From Arenicola marina (Eukaryota > Annelida > Polychaeta > Arenicolidae): a DNA stretch of 64,000 bases. The stretch is taken from the NCBI GenBank assembly GCA_964019135.1, contig OZ025248.1, positions 44,261,670 to 44,325,669 on the forward strand, given 5' to 3'. The translations under genes were made by a program, and so were the position numbers. Positions within the stretch are counted from its first letter, which is position 1. Every line of letters starts with the position of its first letter. The notes beneath the pieces are model-generated. The model searched no databases and was not told the origin of the DNA. It saw nothing but the letters and a program-made list of their open reading frames with translations. This document shows, piece by piece, positions 47,660 through 60,449 of this stretch.

Positions 47660-50600
47660 GTATGCCTAGATGCGATTGTGTTGTGCCATGTCTTTTCTAG
47701 TACCGGGCAATAGACTTATCTGACCATTATAATACAGCAGGGTATTAGCCAGAGACCCGTCTTTCAGGGAGGCGGGCACTCAGCTGGCCTATTTGCCCAC
47801 TCAAAAAAGGTCTTTCGGTCATGATCTCAAGAAGTAAAACATTTTATATTCATGTATATAAGAACGAGAATTGCTGCTGTGTATTGAATTGTAATGTTGT
47901 TTGTGCACATCCAACACTTTAAATCCCCCCCCCCCCAAATCTCAATACCCTGTAATACAGTACAATGTACAAATAGTTTATAATGTAGTTGGATCTAATT
48001 ATCTGCAGTGCCATCATTTTAAGCTTTTTTTTAGTGATTTCTTTTACTTCATAAGATATATGTAGATACTTTGACCATGGAAAAAACATTAGTCTCGGGA
48101 TTGCCATCAGATTTATGGACAGGTAAGTCTCCTTTGCAGTGACTAAAAATAACTTTGGGAACATTTCTAATATGAAGCTTATGTATAGCATTGTAAGTCC
48201 TTGAAGGCGAACAACTTGTCTTGACCTTGATCACACATTAAATTTCTTGCCTGACTGTTTCAGCAAGAAGAAAAACTAGCAAGGGAGCTTGACAGGAAGC
48301 GCAAGAGGGAAGAAAAAGAGAGAATGATGCAACAAAAGGCCCAAGAAAAAAAAACCAAACTACAAGAAAGGACACAAAAACGTATAGAACAAGAACATGA
48401 GAAAATAAGAAAGCGTGCACTGCAAGAAGCCCATCGAAATATCAAACCAGGACATTGTCTAAAGGTGATACTCTAGTTATGTCATAAACGTGAATGTTTG
48501 TAGATCGGATGAACAGGTTTTCTCCTATAAGGGTCATACGAAATCGAAATGACAATGAACCAAGGCGTGTCCTTCAGTTATATTGTGATGGTTAGGCCAT
48601 GACTTCTAACTTGACAAACGTGATATTTGTTTTAGTACAAGTCTCGCTTTGGGGTATATCACTATAAAGCAAGTCGTTTTTTTTTGAACGGGTTTGGGTT
48701 CAATGTATCGATTTACAACTATGTTTGATGTGATGTTTCATTGTTAGAGGGTATCCTCTCACTGTGCCACACCATTGGCATTAAATGAGGGTGAAATCTG
48801 TGAGAGCTTACCAGTTATTGACATAGTGATAGACGTGGTTATTATCTATGGTACATTTTCAACTTCAGACTAACATGTTGCAGGTTCAATCCCTATCCGT
48901 GTCTTGGGCCGTTTCAACCTTTCGTCTTAATGTTCCAAATTAAGAGTTCCTTGTCCCAGTTTAACCATACATAATCCACCCCTGACATGCCCCCCCCTCC
49001 CCCCCACACTCCCGCTGATCGACCCGTCGCATATTCCCCCTCACCCTGACCCTCTTGTAGACGTAATTATTGTCTTCTCGCGTTCTTTATATGTATGTAT
49101 TCTTTTGTCGTCCCAGCAAATGACAGTGATAATTGATCCCGACGTACTGAAGGGAACCTGTGGGGCATCCATCCTGGAAAAGTTGAAACAGCAGGATACT
49201 CGCTACGAGATCCAACCGCAAGTCATTCCCGGCATTATCACATTCAGCCGAGAAGTTGTTGCCGTTAGGGAAGATGAACCGGGCAAGGCAGGTTATAATA
49301 ATACAATAAAAGCTTTTACAAATAAAGCATGTAGCGTCGAATTCAGGGCGACGATTCTTGCCGCAGTTATTTACACCAGTACAAGACTCTTGTACACCTG
49401 AATTACATTTGTTGGAAACATAATCATTTGAGAAGAGTGAGTAATTTTGCTCTTTTTGTCAAGATATGTTTGCTTTTTTCTCGTCAGGTCGAGATTGATA
49501 AAAAGGAAGTCTTGGAAGATCTCGTTTTATTCTACGTGCCTGTGGCTGAATTTGTATCTATGGTCTCTGTCTTTAACAAGGTAAGTCATTATCAGTACCA
49601 CGGTCTATAACAAGGTAAGTCTTTATCGGTACCACGGTCTATAACAAGGTAAGACACTATCGGTACCACGGTCTATAACAAGGTAAGACACTATCGGTAC
49701 CACGGTCTATAACAAGGTAAGACACTATGGGTACCACGGTCTATAATAAGGTAAGACACTATCGGTACCACGGTCTATAACAAGGTAAGACACTATCGGT
49801 ACCACGGTCTATAACAAGGTAAGACACTATCGGTACCACGGTCTATAACCATGTAAGACACTATCGGTACCACGGTCTATAACAAGGTAAGACACTATCG
49901 GTACCACGGTCTATAACAAGGTAAGACACTATCGGTACAACGGTCTATAACAAGGTAAGACACTATCGGTACCACGGTCTATAACAAGGTGAGGCATTAT
50001 CGGTACCACGGTCTATAACAAGGTGAGGCATTATCGGTACCACGGCCTATAACAAGGTAAGACACTATCGGTACCACGGTCTATAACAAGGTGAGGCATT
50101 ATCGGTACCACGGTCTATAGCAAGGTGAGGCATTATCGGTACCACGGTCTATAACAAGGTAAGGCATCGGTACCACGGTCTATAACAAGGTAAGACACTA
50201 TCGGTACCACGGTCTATAACAAGGTGAGGCATTATCGGTACCACGGGCTATAAGAAGGTGAGGCATTATCGGTACCACGGTTTATAACAAGGAGGGGCAC
50301 TATCGGTACCACGGTCTATAACAAGGTCAGGCACTATCGGTACCACGGTCTATAACAAGGTCAGGCACTATCGGTACCACGGTCTATAACAAGGTCAGGC
50401 ATTATCGGTACCACGGTCTATAACAAGGTCAGGCACTATCGGTACCACGGTCTATAACTAGGTAAGGCATTATCGGTACCACGGTCTATAACCAGGTGAG
50501 GCATTATCGGTACCACGGTCTATAACAAGGTGAGGCATTATCGGTACCACGGTCTATAACAAGGTAAGACACTATCGGTACAACGGTCTACAACAAGGTG

Positions 50601-53600
50601 AGGCATTATCGGTACCACGGTCTATAACAAGGTGAGGCATTATCGGTACCACGGTCTATAACAAGGTAGGACACTATCGGTACCACGGGCTATAACAAGG
50701 TAAGGCACTATCGTTACCACGGTCTGTAACAAGGTGAGGCATTATCGTTTCCACGGGCTATAACAAGGTAAGGCACTATCGGTACCACGGTCTATAACAA
50801 GGTGAGGCATTATCGGTAACAAGGTCTGTAACAAGGTGAGGCATCGGTACCCCGGTCTATAACAAGGTGAGGCATTATCGGTACCACGGGCTATAACAAG
50901 GTGAGGCATTATCGGTACCACGGTCTGTAACAAGGTGAGGCATTATCGTTTCCACGGGCTATAACAAGGTGAGGCATTATCGGTACCACGGTCTGTAACA
51001 AGGTGAGGCATTATCGTTTCCACGGGCTATAACAAGGTGAGGCATTATCGGTACCACGGTCTGTAACAAGGTGAGGCATTATCGTTTCCACGGGCTATAA
51101 CGAGGTGAGGCATTATCGTTTCCACGGGCTATAACGAGGTAAGGCACTATCGGTACCACGGTCTATAACAAGGTGAAGCATTATCGGTAACAAGGTCTGT
51201 AACAATGTGAGGCATCGGTACCCCGGTCTATAACAAGGTGAGGCATTATCGGTACAATGGTCTATAACACGATGCTCCCGATTACATGAACTATCTGTGT
51301 AAATAGGGTAAAGAAGAGGTTTTGCATGTTATAGCCATTTTCGAATGATAATTTATTCAGATATTTGATTGTCCCTAAATGACGTGGATTCGTTACAGGA
51401 ACGGTACGGCAGTAATAGCGGAGTGGGAAGCTTACGTGGTTACGTAGCCAATGCCGCAGAATTACTTCAGTGCCGAAAGGTTGCATTGTTAGTTCAAGGT
51501 CTGGAAAAATACTTTAAGTGAGTGGTAAAAATATGCCTATTGCAATTCCGACAAGTGGCGTTAAATATCGCTCAATTTATCAGTCACCATTTTCTTTATT
51601 TACGATAAGCACAAGTTTATGGCGTAAACGAAACATATCTTTTCTGTGTTTTTAACATTTCTTAGCCATATTTATCATTCTTGACTTTTTTTTCAAACGG
51701 CAGAGAACAGGGAAAATCTAGGAAGCAGATGAAGACTGATATTTCTATAAGCCGTGTTGATGTGGAAGAGGTACGTGTTTTTAAATATCAATAATTATTT
51801 CTAATATGTGAACCAAACGGAAAATAAGCGATTTATGGTATACTTTAAGCCAGTGCTGACGTGGTGCTTTAGACTTGTTCACTTTGGTCGCTATGCTGAC
51901 GATTCTGATTCTCTTATTATAATCTAAAATGGCATGAACAAAGTGAAAATGCTATGGCGATCAATAGGATAGTATGAGTTTCTCAGCAGATAATCACAGA
52001 TATGCTGGTGTAGCCGCTTTCCTGTCCATGCCTCAACACTCCTTACCGTGGATAAATCGATACCTTCAACAGGCCTTGATCGACCTACAACTTCACACCG
52101 AATGCAACGTCAAGTTCATGGAGAAGGATGAAGAAGTCAGTAAAACGCTTCACCAGTTCACGAAGGCAGTAGCGGAAGCTCCCAATAAGTAAGCTGTTTC
52201 AACGTGTGAACATGTATTCGTATAGATCGGGTTGTACAAGTGAACCACGTATGTCTGTAGATTAAGGTAATACGCGAGATCACCGTGGCGCCACCTAGCG
52301 AATACTATTTATTTGTGATCGTTTTTCGACTTTGCGAGCTTTTTTTCTCTTCGATATATGAATCCGAAAGAGGCAATGACAGAGTTTCCATAGGGAGTTC
52401 GGGTGGGACGGTTCAAGCTCACATTGCAAGAAAACTAGCCTCAAAACTTATCAATATTATTGTATTATTCTTGTAAGCGGATAACAAAGTATTCCTTGCA
52501 CAAAAATCAGGATGTGTTGCCTTCTTGTTTGTTTTTTTATAATCCAAAATAGGTGAAAATACCCGAAAATCCGGTAGGCCACCATGTTAAAGTGTAATAG
52601 TGGGGTGGTGGGGGTTCTACCTCACTTGTTGGAAAAAGTAGCCTGAAAACTCGCTTTTTTATTATTGCATTGTAATAGGCATATAAAAAAATGGATCCCG
52701 AGAAAAGTTCACAATTTTTTACCGTCAGTTTTGTAAAGTAGCATACTACTTTAAAGGATCATTCTCTGTTCCAATATTTTAAATCGATCTTTGTATCAAA
52801 TGTTACACGTCAGGGAGTTATTCGGAAAACATCCTCTAAAAACATGCGGGTTCGAAGGAAAGTAGAATAGGCCCGATGCACCTCCATGTTTAATATCTGC
52901 ATGTCGTAAAAGGCGACTAGATGGAGGCGAGTCGTTTGCCATGGTTCGCAACCCGTGTCGGAGGAAGTCTATTTTATGTTGGTTGAGTGGTAATCTCTGT
53001 TTTTGCAAAAGACCAGTTTAATAACCCTTATTTCTCCTAAACGGGAGGTCAGATTTGGCCCGCTCTGATCAATCGGCTCGTCAAAACAAGTCCAAGGATT
53101 CTTGTTCAACAACATCATATAAAACATATTTTCACCCCATTTTTCATACCAACCGTATTCAATGAGTCTTTTGAAACACCTCATATTTCAGTTGCTCTGA
53201 ACAAGATCCTGTTGATCTTGTTAGGACGGTGGCTTGAGCTAATCAAGTGGAAAATACCTCTTACGTATTTTCTAATGCACGAGTATACCATCGGTGTATC
53301 CCTGGCACTGGGTGTTGGAGTACCACACCCAATGAGTATCCCGAGAGGGCTCCTGGGTGGGTGGTGAGCACGGACGGTGAAATATTTAACCCAAACATGA
53401 ATGCCAAAGAAGAAAATCCCACACCTTACGAAACAAAAAAGAATGCGATACACAAGACAGATCAAATCAAATACTCCGACCTAGCTCTCCGATACCTCAA
53501 CAAAATCAACAAAACGACAACTTTCCCAGATACCTGATGGCTCACGCCACGGATTCAGATCTGCCACTTTCGAAACTATCACCCTTTGCTCTAGACAAGG

Positions 53601-56600
53601 CCATCCAAACCCTGGCCGGAGAACCGAAGGATGTTTAGCGACTCATGCTGACAACTTCCTCCGCGCCACGGCCCTCCTCCACGGAGATCGCGACATCACA
53701 AAATGTCATGGAGGCCAAACGGATATCCAATACAAAAAACGGTGAACGAATTCCTACCAATAATACAATACTCGCATGTCTCTCCTACATCAATGAAGGT
53801 TGGATACCTCCGTATCCCAGTCGAAATATATATATCCAACCCTCTACACTGTTTCCAATGCCAACGCTTCTGCTTCGACCAACTGCAGGAGGCTGTGGCG
53901 ACGAGGGCCATGACGACACTTCATGCAGCAAACCGAGTCACTGGGTAAATTATGGTCTCTATGTAGGAATCAGTACTGTCTACTCCTGGCCTTCAAATGT
54001 CGAATTCACCATCGAAACGATAGGGATGCCAGGGGAGACCGGGACATCCAGCCAAACAGAACCAATGGTGAAAATACAACTAAAGACACCTGCAAAGAAA
54101 CCTACAAAACCCGCTGCCCAAAAACTGCCCAAACCGAAGCCATTGAAACTAAAGAGACGACACAAGGGATCAACTGATCCCATCAAATTACATAACAAAT
54201 ACTCGCAACTGGAGGGGGAGGAAGAGGGAGAAATGGAAACAGACATATAACAAAGAGGAAGAGACAAACGAAAACACAAACCCGATACACCAGCCATATA
54301 ACAAAACAATGGCTTCCATTATACAATGGAATTGTCGAGATCTAAAAGCCAGTCGTGATGAAGTCCTCTTGCTAAAGCAGGACCACAACCCCATAGCGCT
54401 CTGTCTCCAAGAGACAATTTCATCAAAAACCAAGGAGATATAACAATTAGTGGATATACATATGATAATCTAGGACTCAATACGGGAGATAAAATCACAA
54501 TCCCAAAATACAAAAGTAGCCATGGTTTAACGATGAATGCCGCGAGGCCGTACAACAATGAAAACACGCTCTTCGAGAACTTCGAATAGGTCCTACTCCA
54601 GGAAGTATCATCAAATATTAACAAGTGCTAGCACAAACCCGCCGTACAATACGAACAGAAAAGGGGAATCTGGGAATGTATGTCTCCAACCTTGGAAATA
54701 AAGCAACAACTAAGAAAACGTGGCGAGTCATACAGAAGATCAATGGCAAAAAAGCAAACAGAAGCATCAACCACATGATCCATGAAAACACAACCCTCAC
54801 CGAACCTGTGCAAATAGCCAATACCTGGTCGAAAGCCTTTGCAACAAATTCTTCTTCAAATAATTACACCGCTAAATTTCAAAGATACAAGGCGGTTAGT
54901 GAGAAGAAAAAGCTTAATTTCAAAGAAAAACATTATTAATATTACATTAGCCTCTTCTCCATGGAAGAACTCCAGTCTGCCCTGAGGAAACCTTAACAAC
55001 AATTCACCAAAGCCAGACGTTATCCCATACCAATTCCTGAATCAGCTGCCCGATACATCTACATAACTACTTATCGACATCTTCAACTTCATTTGGCGAA
55101 CCGGGCAAATTCCCCCATCGTCAAAAAGGGGATAGTCATCCCTATCCCTAAGCCAAGGAAGGATCCTACCAATCTATCTTCCTACCGACCAATAGCTCTT
55201 ACAACACTGGAAAAGATGATAAATAACCGCCTTACCCATTATCTAGAAACAAATAATATCATCACTAAATTCCAAAGTGGCTCTCACCAAAACAGAAGTA
55301 CAACAAATAACTTTATAGACATATAAATACAGACACATATACGCGCATCAATAAAACAAAAACACGTGGTGGCAGTATTCTTTGACCTTGAAAGGGCATA
55401 TGGCACCACATGGAAATATGTCATTTTAAAAGACCTGCATGATATGGTCCTCGTAGATCATACGCCAAATTAAAAAAAAAAAAAAATCCCAAACAGGCAT
55501 CTATTTCCGACAACTACACTCTCCGAAGTATAGGATAAGGAGATGGGGGTTCCCCAAGGCAGCATCTTATCTGTAACCCTTTTTAGTATTAAAATCAACA
55601 ATAGTAGAAAACGTCTCACTAATAACATAAGCCCTTCTCAATTTGTTGACGACTTTTTGACCTGTTTCAGATCCAAACATATGAACACAACAGAAAGGCA
55701 ACTACAAATGAACCTCAAAAATTTACAGCAATGGTGCGATGAGATAGGGTTCAAATTTTCGAACATTAAAACTGTGTTTATGCACTACTGTCAATTATCT
55801 TATATATGAAGATGACATAAACACGGCCGAATCAGTGGCTATACTGATGGCACCACAATACATTGAGCACGCACTACATGACCAGTTTATTATATACCCG
55901 ATTCCTTGTCATGTATAGAAGCAATAAAACACCAGAAGTATAAAAATCCCTCAATACAGGATACACTTATAAAATACGATCATTTGATATGCAAGGGCAA
56001 GGCGGTAGGGTTTTGTTGGATCCCCAACTGTATAGGCATAGAGGGCAATAGTCTAGCAGACGCTACCGCCAAAGAGGCTCTAAATGACGACGTCCTGCCA
56101 GTCCAGTTTCCATACTCGGACTTGAGGCCGTTCATCCAAAATGAATTAAATGAAAATTGTCAACTTGTCCTGGGACGAACAATCTTCCAACAAATTACAA
56201 CGGCTTCAGCCTACTGTGGGTACCAAACGGCCAAGAATCCGCGGTAGGCGGAGGGACGTTGTCATTCGGAGACTCCGAATTGGACATAACTACCTTACCC
56301 ATTGTTATCTCCTCAACGGAGAACCACCTCCGGAATGTGTACATTGGAGTACATTATGTTGGGGTGTGTTGACTTTCAACAAACAAAGGATCAATATTAC
56401 AGAGCAATGAATCTTAAATATATATTTAATAATGTACATCATCAGAATGTTTTAGACTATTTAACTGAAATAAATCTAGTCAAATGTATATGAGATCTAA
56501 TCAAAGATTGATGTCAAACAATGCATTTTACTATATTTATTAATTGCAAACATTCATGGTTTTATATTCTTCTGACAACTTGTTCACTTTATCGTTTCAC

Positions 56601-58025
56601 CGTTCTAACATTCATGGTTTAAAAACAATCTGCTCGGTCATATCACTTGATGTTGTCAGGGTTTTATTAATCTATTGATCATTTCAACATTAACTGACTT
56701 CATGGTTTTATTCATATCTACTTGACCCGTTACCATTTTTGCAATGGTTTTATATACAAGCTCACGTGTATTGATACTTTCAGAGTTATTTATATTGAAC
56801 TTAACCAGTATGGCATGATATAGCCTTACAGGCTGAAAGTGCCGTTAAAACCAAATCAAATCAAATCTACGAACATAAACTTTATGATCATGACTGTGAC
56901 ATTGTTTCAGCTAAGTTAGGATAGTGATCATTCGTTGGTGTCAGCTTTAAGTGCCAACGAAAGTAGTATTTGTTGTTTTGCTTCTATGTCCTTGCCTCTC
57001 TGACATAGTCCGTAATGCATAAGCATTTACGCTTTGGTTTACCACAACAGGTACGACTTACGGATGGACGTGGTTATGTATGTGAATAATTGGGTGGGTT
57101 TAGATCATGTAATGTATAGTGCAGACTGATGAATGTTAGTGCAAGCATGATCATGGTGCAGGGCAGAACGATATTCTGTGGCTGAAGATTAAACGTTTGG
57201 TTCCCACAGACAGATGCGACTGAACACTGGGCTGGACATGTATGTGGAGAGTTCTGGTAGCGTGAAGATCTCCAAGGATGGCTATGGTCTAACCCAGGCA
57301 TGGAGGCAACAGATCCAGCAGTTTAAGAACGTCAGCGCCGAAATGGCTAACTCTATTATGGCCGTGTACCCCACACCTCTGTCGTTAAGGAGAGTGAGTA
57401 CTGAAGCACGTGTAACGCCGGCTACGGGTCGACAAATGTGATATACCTAGACTAATGGGGCTATCACAAAACCGGGACTTTGACATTGCGATACAAATTA
57501 TGTTTTAATTGTTCTTAACAAGTGGCTTACAACTAAAACTAATAAAAATAAAACAAAGTTCGGGCAGTTGTTGTTATTACTACTACTACCATTCCACCGT
57601 ACACGTTGTCTGTTGTAGGCTTATTTGGCCTGTAGCAGTTCCACGGAAGCCGCTTTGCTCCTACAAGATATCATGGTCAGTACTTTAACATGTTAACTTC
57701 ACACGAAAGCATTGCCATTGATTTTTCCGACAGTGGGCAGAATTATGCATGTATAACCGTTGTTATTATTACTTGTTATAATTGCTTCAATGTACCTATG
57801 CATTATTCGTTTCAATCAAACATTGTTTAATTTATGTTATGCAGAAGTGTTAGTTATTATTATAAGTAATGATTAGTATGCTTCTGTCAGTATTAGTTTT
57901 TTCTCCGGCGACAGGTTAGACGAGGAGTTGGCGTCTTAGCAACATCCCGACGTATCGGTAAAGAACTCTCTCGAAAAATCTACACGCTTCTTACCCAAGA
58001 AGACCCTGAATTTGTCATTCAGTGA
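47612..58025 (+). CDS. EME1: Crossover junction endonuclease subunit EME1, 10 exons, N-terminus incomplete
   Basis: Non-catalytic partner of MUS81. The nuclear heterodimer cuts 3' flaps, stalled forks and recombination intermediates. Exons: 47612-47659, 48264-48464, 49117-49285, 49488-49580, 51399-51517, 51704-51770, 52073-52188, 57210-57393, 57619-57675, 57915-58025, about 390 codons in total. A charged coiled-coil (exon 2) leads into the ERCC4-type nuclease-like fold (QMTVIIDPDVL, AEFVSMVSVF, RVDVEEALIDLQLHTECN, FTKAVAEAPNK), followed by the helix-hairpin-helix region (LTQAWRQQIQQFKNVS, then SRRIGKELSRKIY). Each block aligns with human EME1 (570 aa), whose long disordered N-terminus is not found, so upstream exons are probably missing. 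One intron holds the 34-bp array and another an old LINE. Confidence 0.92.
48264..48464 (+). CDS. EME1: EME1 exon 2, charged coiled-coil
   Basis: Acceptor ctgtttcag, donor gtgata, 67 codons, rich in K, R, E and Q. Matches the RQxRQxRxxE region just before the nuclease-like domain in vertebrate EME1 and ends in CLK (human ECLK). Confidence 0.88.
49117..49285 (+). CDS. EME1: EME1 exon 3, start of ERCC4-like fold; donor uncertain
   Basis: Acceptor gtcccag. Encodes QMTVIIDPDVLKGTCGASIL then YEIQPQVIPGIITFSR. A phase-0 end fitting the next exon falls at GGCAAG/gcaggt (49285), which would be a GC-AG intron. The nearby GT (49292) would put the next exon out of frame. Confidence 0.75.
49488..49580 (+). 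CDS. EME1: EME1 exon 4
   Basis: Acceptor ctcgtcag, donor gtaagt. Encodes VEIDKKEVLEDLVLFYVPVA then EFVSMVSVFNK (human AEAFVSMID). The last 12 bases plus the start of the intron form the unit amplified in the following 34-bp array. Confidence 0.92.
49569..51270. repeat. 34-bp minisatellite containing copies of the EME1 exon-4 splice donor, about 50 copies
   Basis: Each unit runs gtctataacaag/gtaag followed by cactatcggtaccacg, with /gtgag and /gtcag as common alternatives. The true exon end reads gtctttaacaag/gtaag, one base different, so the unit is the exon-intron junction itself. It lies wholly in the intron between exons 4 and 5. Reading through from exon 4 meets a TAA in the first unit. 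Confidence 0.95.
51399..51517 (+). CDS. EME1: EME1 exon 5
   Basis: Acceptor cgttacag, donor gtgagt. Encodes SLRGYVANAAELL, then KVALLVQGLEKYF, which aligns with human FVTDITAK...LSLVIVDQEKCF. Confidence 0.9.
51704..51770 (+). CDS. EME1: EME1 exon 6
   Basis: Acceptor acggcag, donor gtacgt. Basic linker followed by ISRVDVEE (human VSRVDAEE). Confidence 0.92.
52073..52188 (+). CDS. EME1: EME1 exon 7
   Basis: Acceptor ttcaacag, donor gtaagc. Encodes ALIDLQLHTECNVKF then FTKAVAEAPN (human ALVDLQLHTEAQ ... FTKAVAEAPF). Confidence 0.95.
53247..56866 (+). mobile_element. Decayed I/Nimb-like LINE in EME1 intron 7
   Basis: Two-ORF LINE in the same direction as EME1, broken by many stops and frameshifts. 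ORF1 traces (53247-54250) include a zinc-knuckle-like stretch (RIPVEIYISNPLHCFQCQRF). ORF2 starts MASIIQWNCRDLKASRDEV (54309). Most of the endonuclease is lost. Reverse transcriptase pieces are YRPIALTTLEKM (about 55177), a domain with FFDLERAY, GVPQGSIL (55545) and QFVDDFL where FADD-type catalytic residues sit. RNase H pieces (about 55990-56090) include FCWIPNCIGIEGNSLADATA. The 3' tail is an (aatca)n-like run ending about 56866. RNase H with a gag-like ORF1 points to the I superfamily. Confidence 0.85.
57210..57393 (+). CDS. EME1: EME1 exon 8
   Basis: Acceptor ttcccacag, donor gtgagt. Encodes MYVESSGSVKISKDGYGLTQ then AWRQQIQQFKNVSAEMANSI (human [20 protein letters not shown]). Confidence 0.95.
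57619..57675 (+). CDS. EME1: EME1 exon 9
   Basis: Acceptor tgttgtag, donor gtcagt. Encodes AYLACSSSTEAALLLQDIM, aligning with human AYQQCFSDKERQNLLADI. Confidence 0.92.
57915..58025 (+). CDS. EME1: EME1 exon 10 with stop codon
   Basis: Acceptor gcgacag. Encodes VRRGVGVLATSRRIGKELSR then KIYTLL and ends at TGA 58023-58025. Human EME1 ends similarly with a helix-hairpin-helix (TSTSRRIGPELSRRIY). No AATAAA signal is obvious just downstream. Confidence 0.95.
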   Translation, partial: VRRGVGVLATSRRIGKELSRKIYTLLTQEDPEFVIQ

Positions 58026-60402
58026 CGCCTCCCCAGAGAACGCCGAGCAACATTCGCACTTTGTTCTCATGTCTGTGTTGCAGTCGCCGAGAACTTACGT
58101 GTAAAGGAGGCGTTTCTTCGCGCCTGGTGGATCCAGAAATAGTCGTGCTGTAAGATATGCATGGATTTTGCTCAGGAGGCTAATACTCTAATTCTCATTA
58201 CTTGCAAAGGTCCTGCAAATATCTTTTCAGTTGTATGTTCTGATAAATGTCGTGGCACCAGTAGTGGGTTTCACAAAGCTTTTTAATACCGCTATTAAAT
58301 AGGTATTCAGTTTTAGCATTTTCTAACGATATGTTGTGACGTCACTGATCATCAGATCGGTATTGAAGTCTATATGAAATCGCTTAATTAATACCGGTCA
58401 TAGCTAATACCGTCTTTATTTGTGTTTTTGAAACGTTATTACGAGTCGGTATTGCCTATGGAAAAATTTGTCTGTATTAAGTTTAATACTGGTATTATCT
58501 AATGCCATCTTTGTAAAACCCACCACAGGATATAACTGTCGAGTTAACATCAACTCAGGGAATATTTTTATTGTAATCAATATCTACGTTAGTTCATCAG
58601 TCGGTACCATGATGTCAAGATGTATTATAACTGTATTATTGACACATATAGGTGGCACCACGAAGTAAAGTATTATGCTCTTAGTGGCGCCATTTCGGGG
58701 GAGCAGATATGTGTACAAAGAGTCTTTATCTGTACTTAGTCAACTGGTCGAAGTCACGCATCCGTATTCAGCAGGTGAAATAGAACTAATATCCTAGTGT
58801 GCATAGCCTGCAACGATACTCGTCAAGTAAATACATGTTGGTGCGAGATATAAAAACCTCTATTGGATTATATTCCACTTAAACTGTTCCTGACGAACTC
58901 CCATCATCTGTAGTTCGTCCGGTGTTAAGCACTATTTATTGCATTCAAATGAAATGTGTCAAAGGGATTATATGAGTTATTCATTCAGTGTTTTAACCCG
59001 TAATAAAATGTTTATTTTGATACGTGTATAGTTTATTGTTGTTCTAGGCTTTTCCTTCAATCATACGCTCGTCGATTAGGTGCTCGCAAAGCCGCCTTTC
59101 TACGAATTAGAAATATTATAATTCGATTACCGGGACGCATCATATTATTAGATTTTTAATAGCACTAGTTGATGTATTGTTGCCAGCACGCAATCTGCTA
59201 TGATTCTAATACATTCGCTCAATTTCACTAATGATGTTGAAGATAATAACATCAACATAGAAAAACCTCTATTTTTGGTATAACTCCCTTGGCCCACGTT
59301 ACACTAAGATACAATAATAAATTTCCCGGTATTTACATATAATAATGTTGGTCAAGTCCTTTAAACCGATAAAAGACAAATTCAGCAAATGTCTCTTAAG
59401 AATACAGTTCTGTTTGTAAAAGTAAATAACCTTCAACTTTAGTGGAGAAAAAATAGTTAACATCTGGATTTATCCACGGACTATCCTGCAAGCTCCCCGC
59501 AAGGTGGCGCTAGGCAAGCTCCGCTTTTACCGCTGCTATCGGCGGGGGAGCAAGTTTCAAGATTCTTGAAAAACTGTCAACTCAGCTGTAATTTCTTCCA
59601 ACATTATAATTTTCAAGAATAAAACAACGAGCTCTGTGTAGTTTATACAGCAGAAAACATCTTGTACCCTTCCCAAAAAGTTCTAATTGTGGATGACCTC
59701 TTTCTTTTCATCACCTGATACGGTGTGTTATTAGGCTTAAGCTGGGTACGGGCATTAATTTGTAGAAATGCGTGACTATCCTTTTGACATTGTTTGTGTT
59801 TTTCGTGTAATTCCGGAGTAAAGCAGGTAAACCCCTTTATTTGTGTCCTAGTAAATCGTTAGAACATAACCGTTATAACAGTATATATTTGATTCAATTA
59901 ATTTTTCATTTGAGGGACATTAAAAAATGATATGCCGACTGATTTTAATATTCAAATTAAAAATGATAAATGCTTCATCTGAGGTGTTAACCCCCGGCCC
60001 CGCCCTCCCAGTCTTAAAAAGAGGGTCGACTCTTCATTTTCACCCCCGCCCCAGGGATACATATTATTGACACTTGCTTAAGAGATTGCGTCCATGTATT
60101 GCGCAGTGTGATTGAAACAAATATATCAATCCCGGCAAATTAGCAAGTGGGAAAAAATATTCCTGTACAAAACCTGAAAGTGATCGTCCGGAAAATCAGT
60201 CACGTTAAATCTGTTTGATTAAGGTTTCCCACATCCAACTTTCAGTGTAACTTCATTCGGTCATGATCGGGGTATTTTTGGCAAATCAATATCTTTAAAT
60301 ATATACTCTTACGTTACTTCTGATTGCTGAATTACTTGCAGTGTTATGTTTATCTCCCAAATCTGATTGAACTTTTGCCCTGTTTTGCATCTAACTATTC
60401 GC
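58026..60402. other. Intergenic, no gene recognised
   Basis: AT-rich. Contains a short dispersed repeat (59487-59530, gcaagctccccgcaaggtgg) related to 22443 and 8955. No exon recognised. Confidence 0.5.
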
Positions 60403-60449
60403 AGTCCGTGGACAGCAGGGCCCATTCGGCCCTGTTGTAATGCGGGGTC

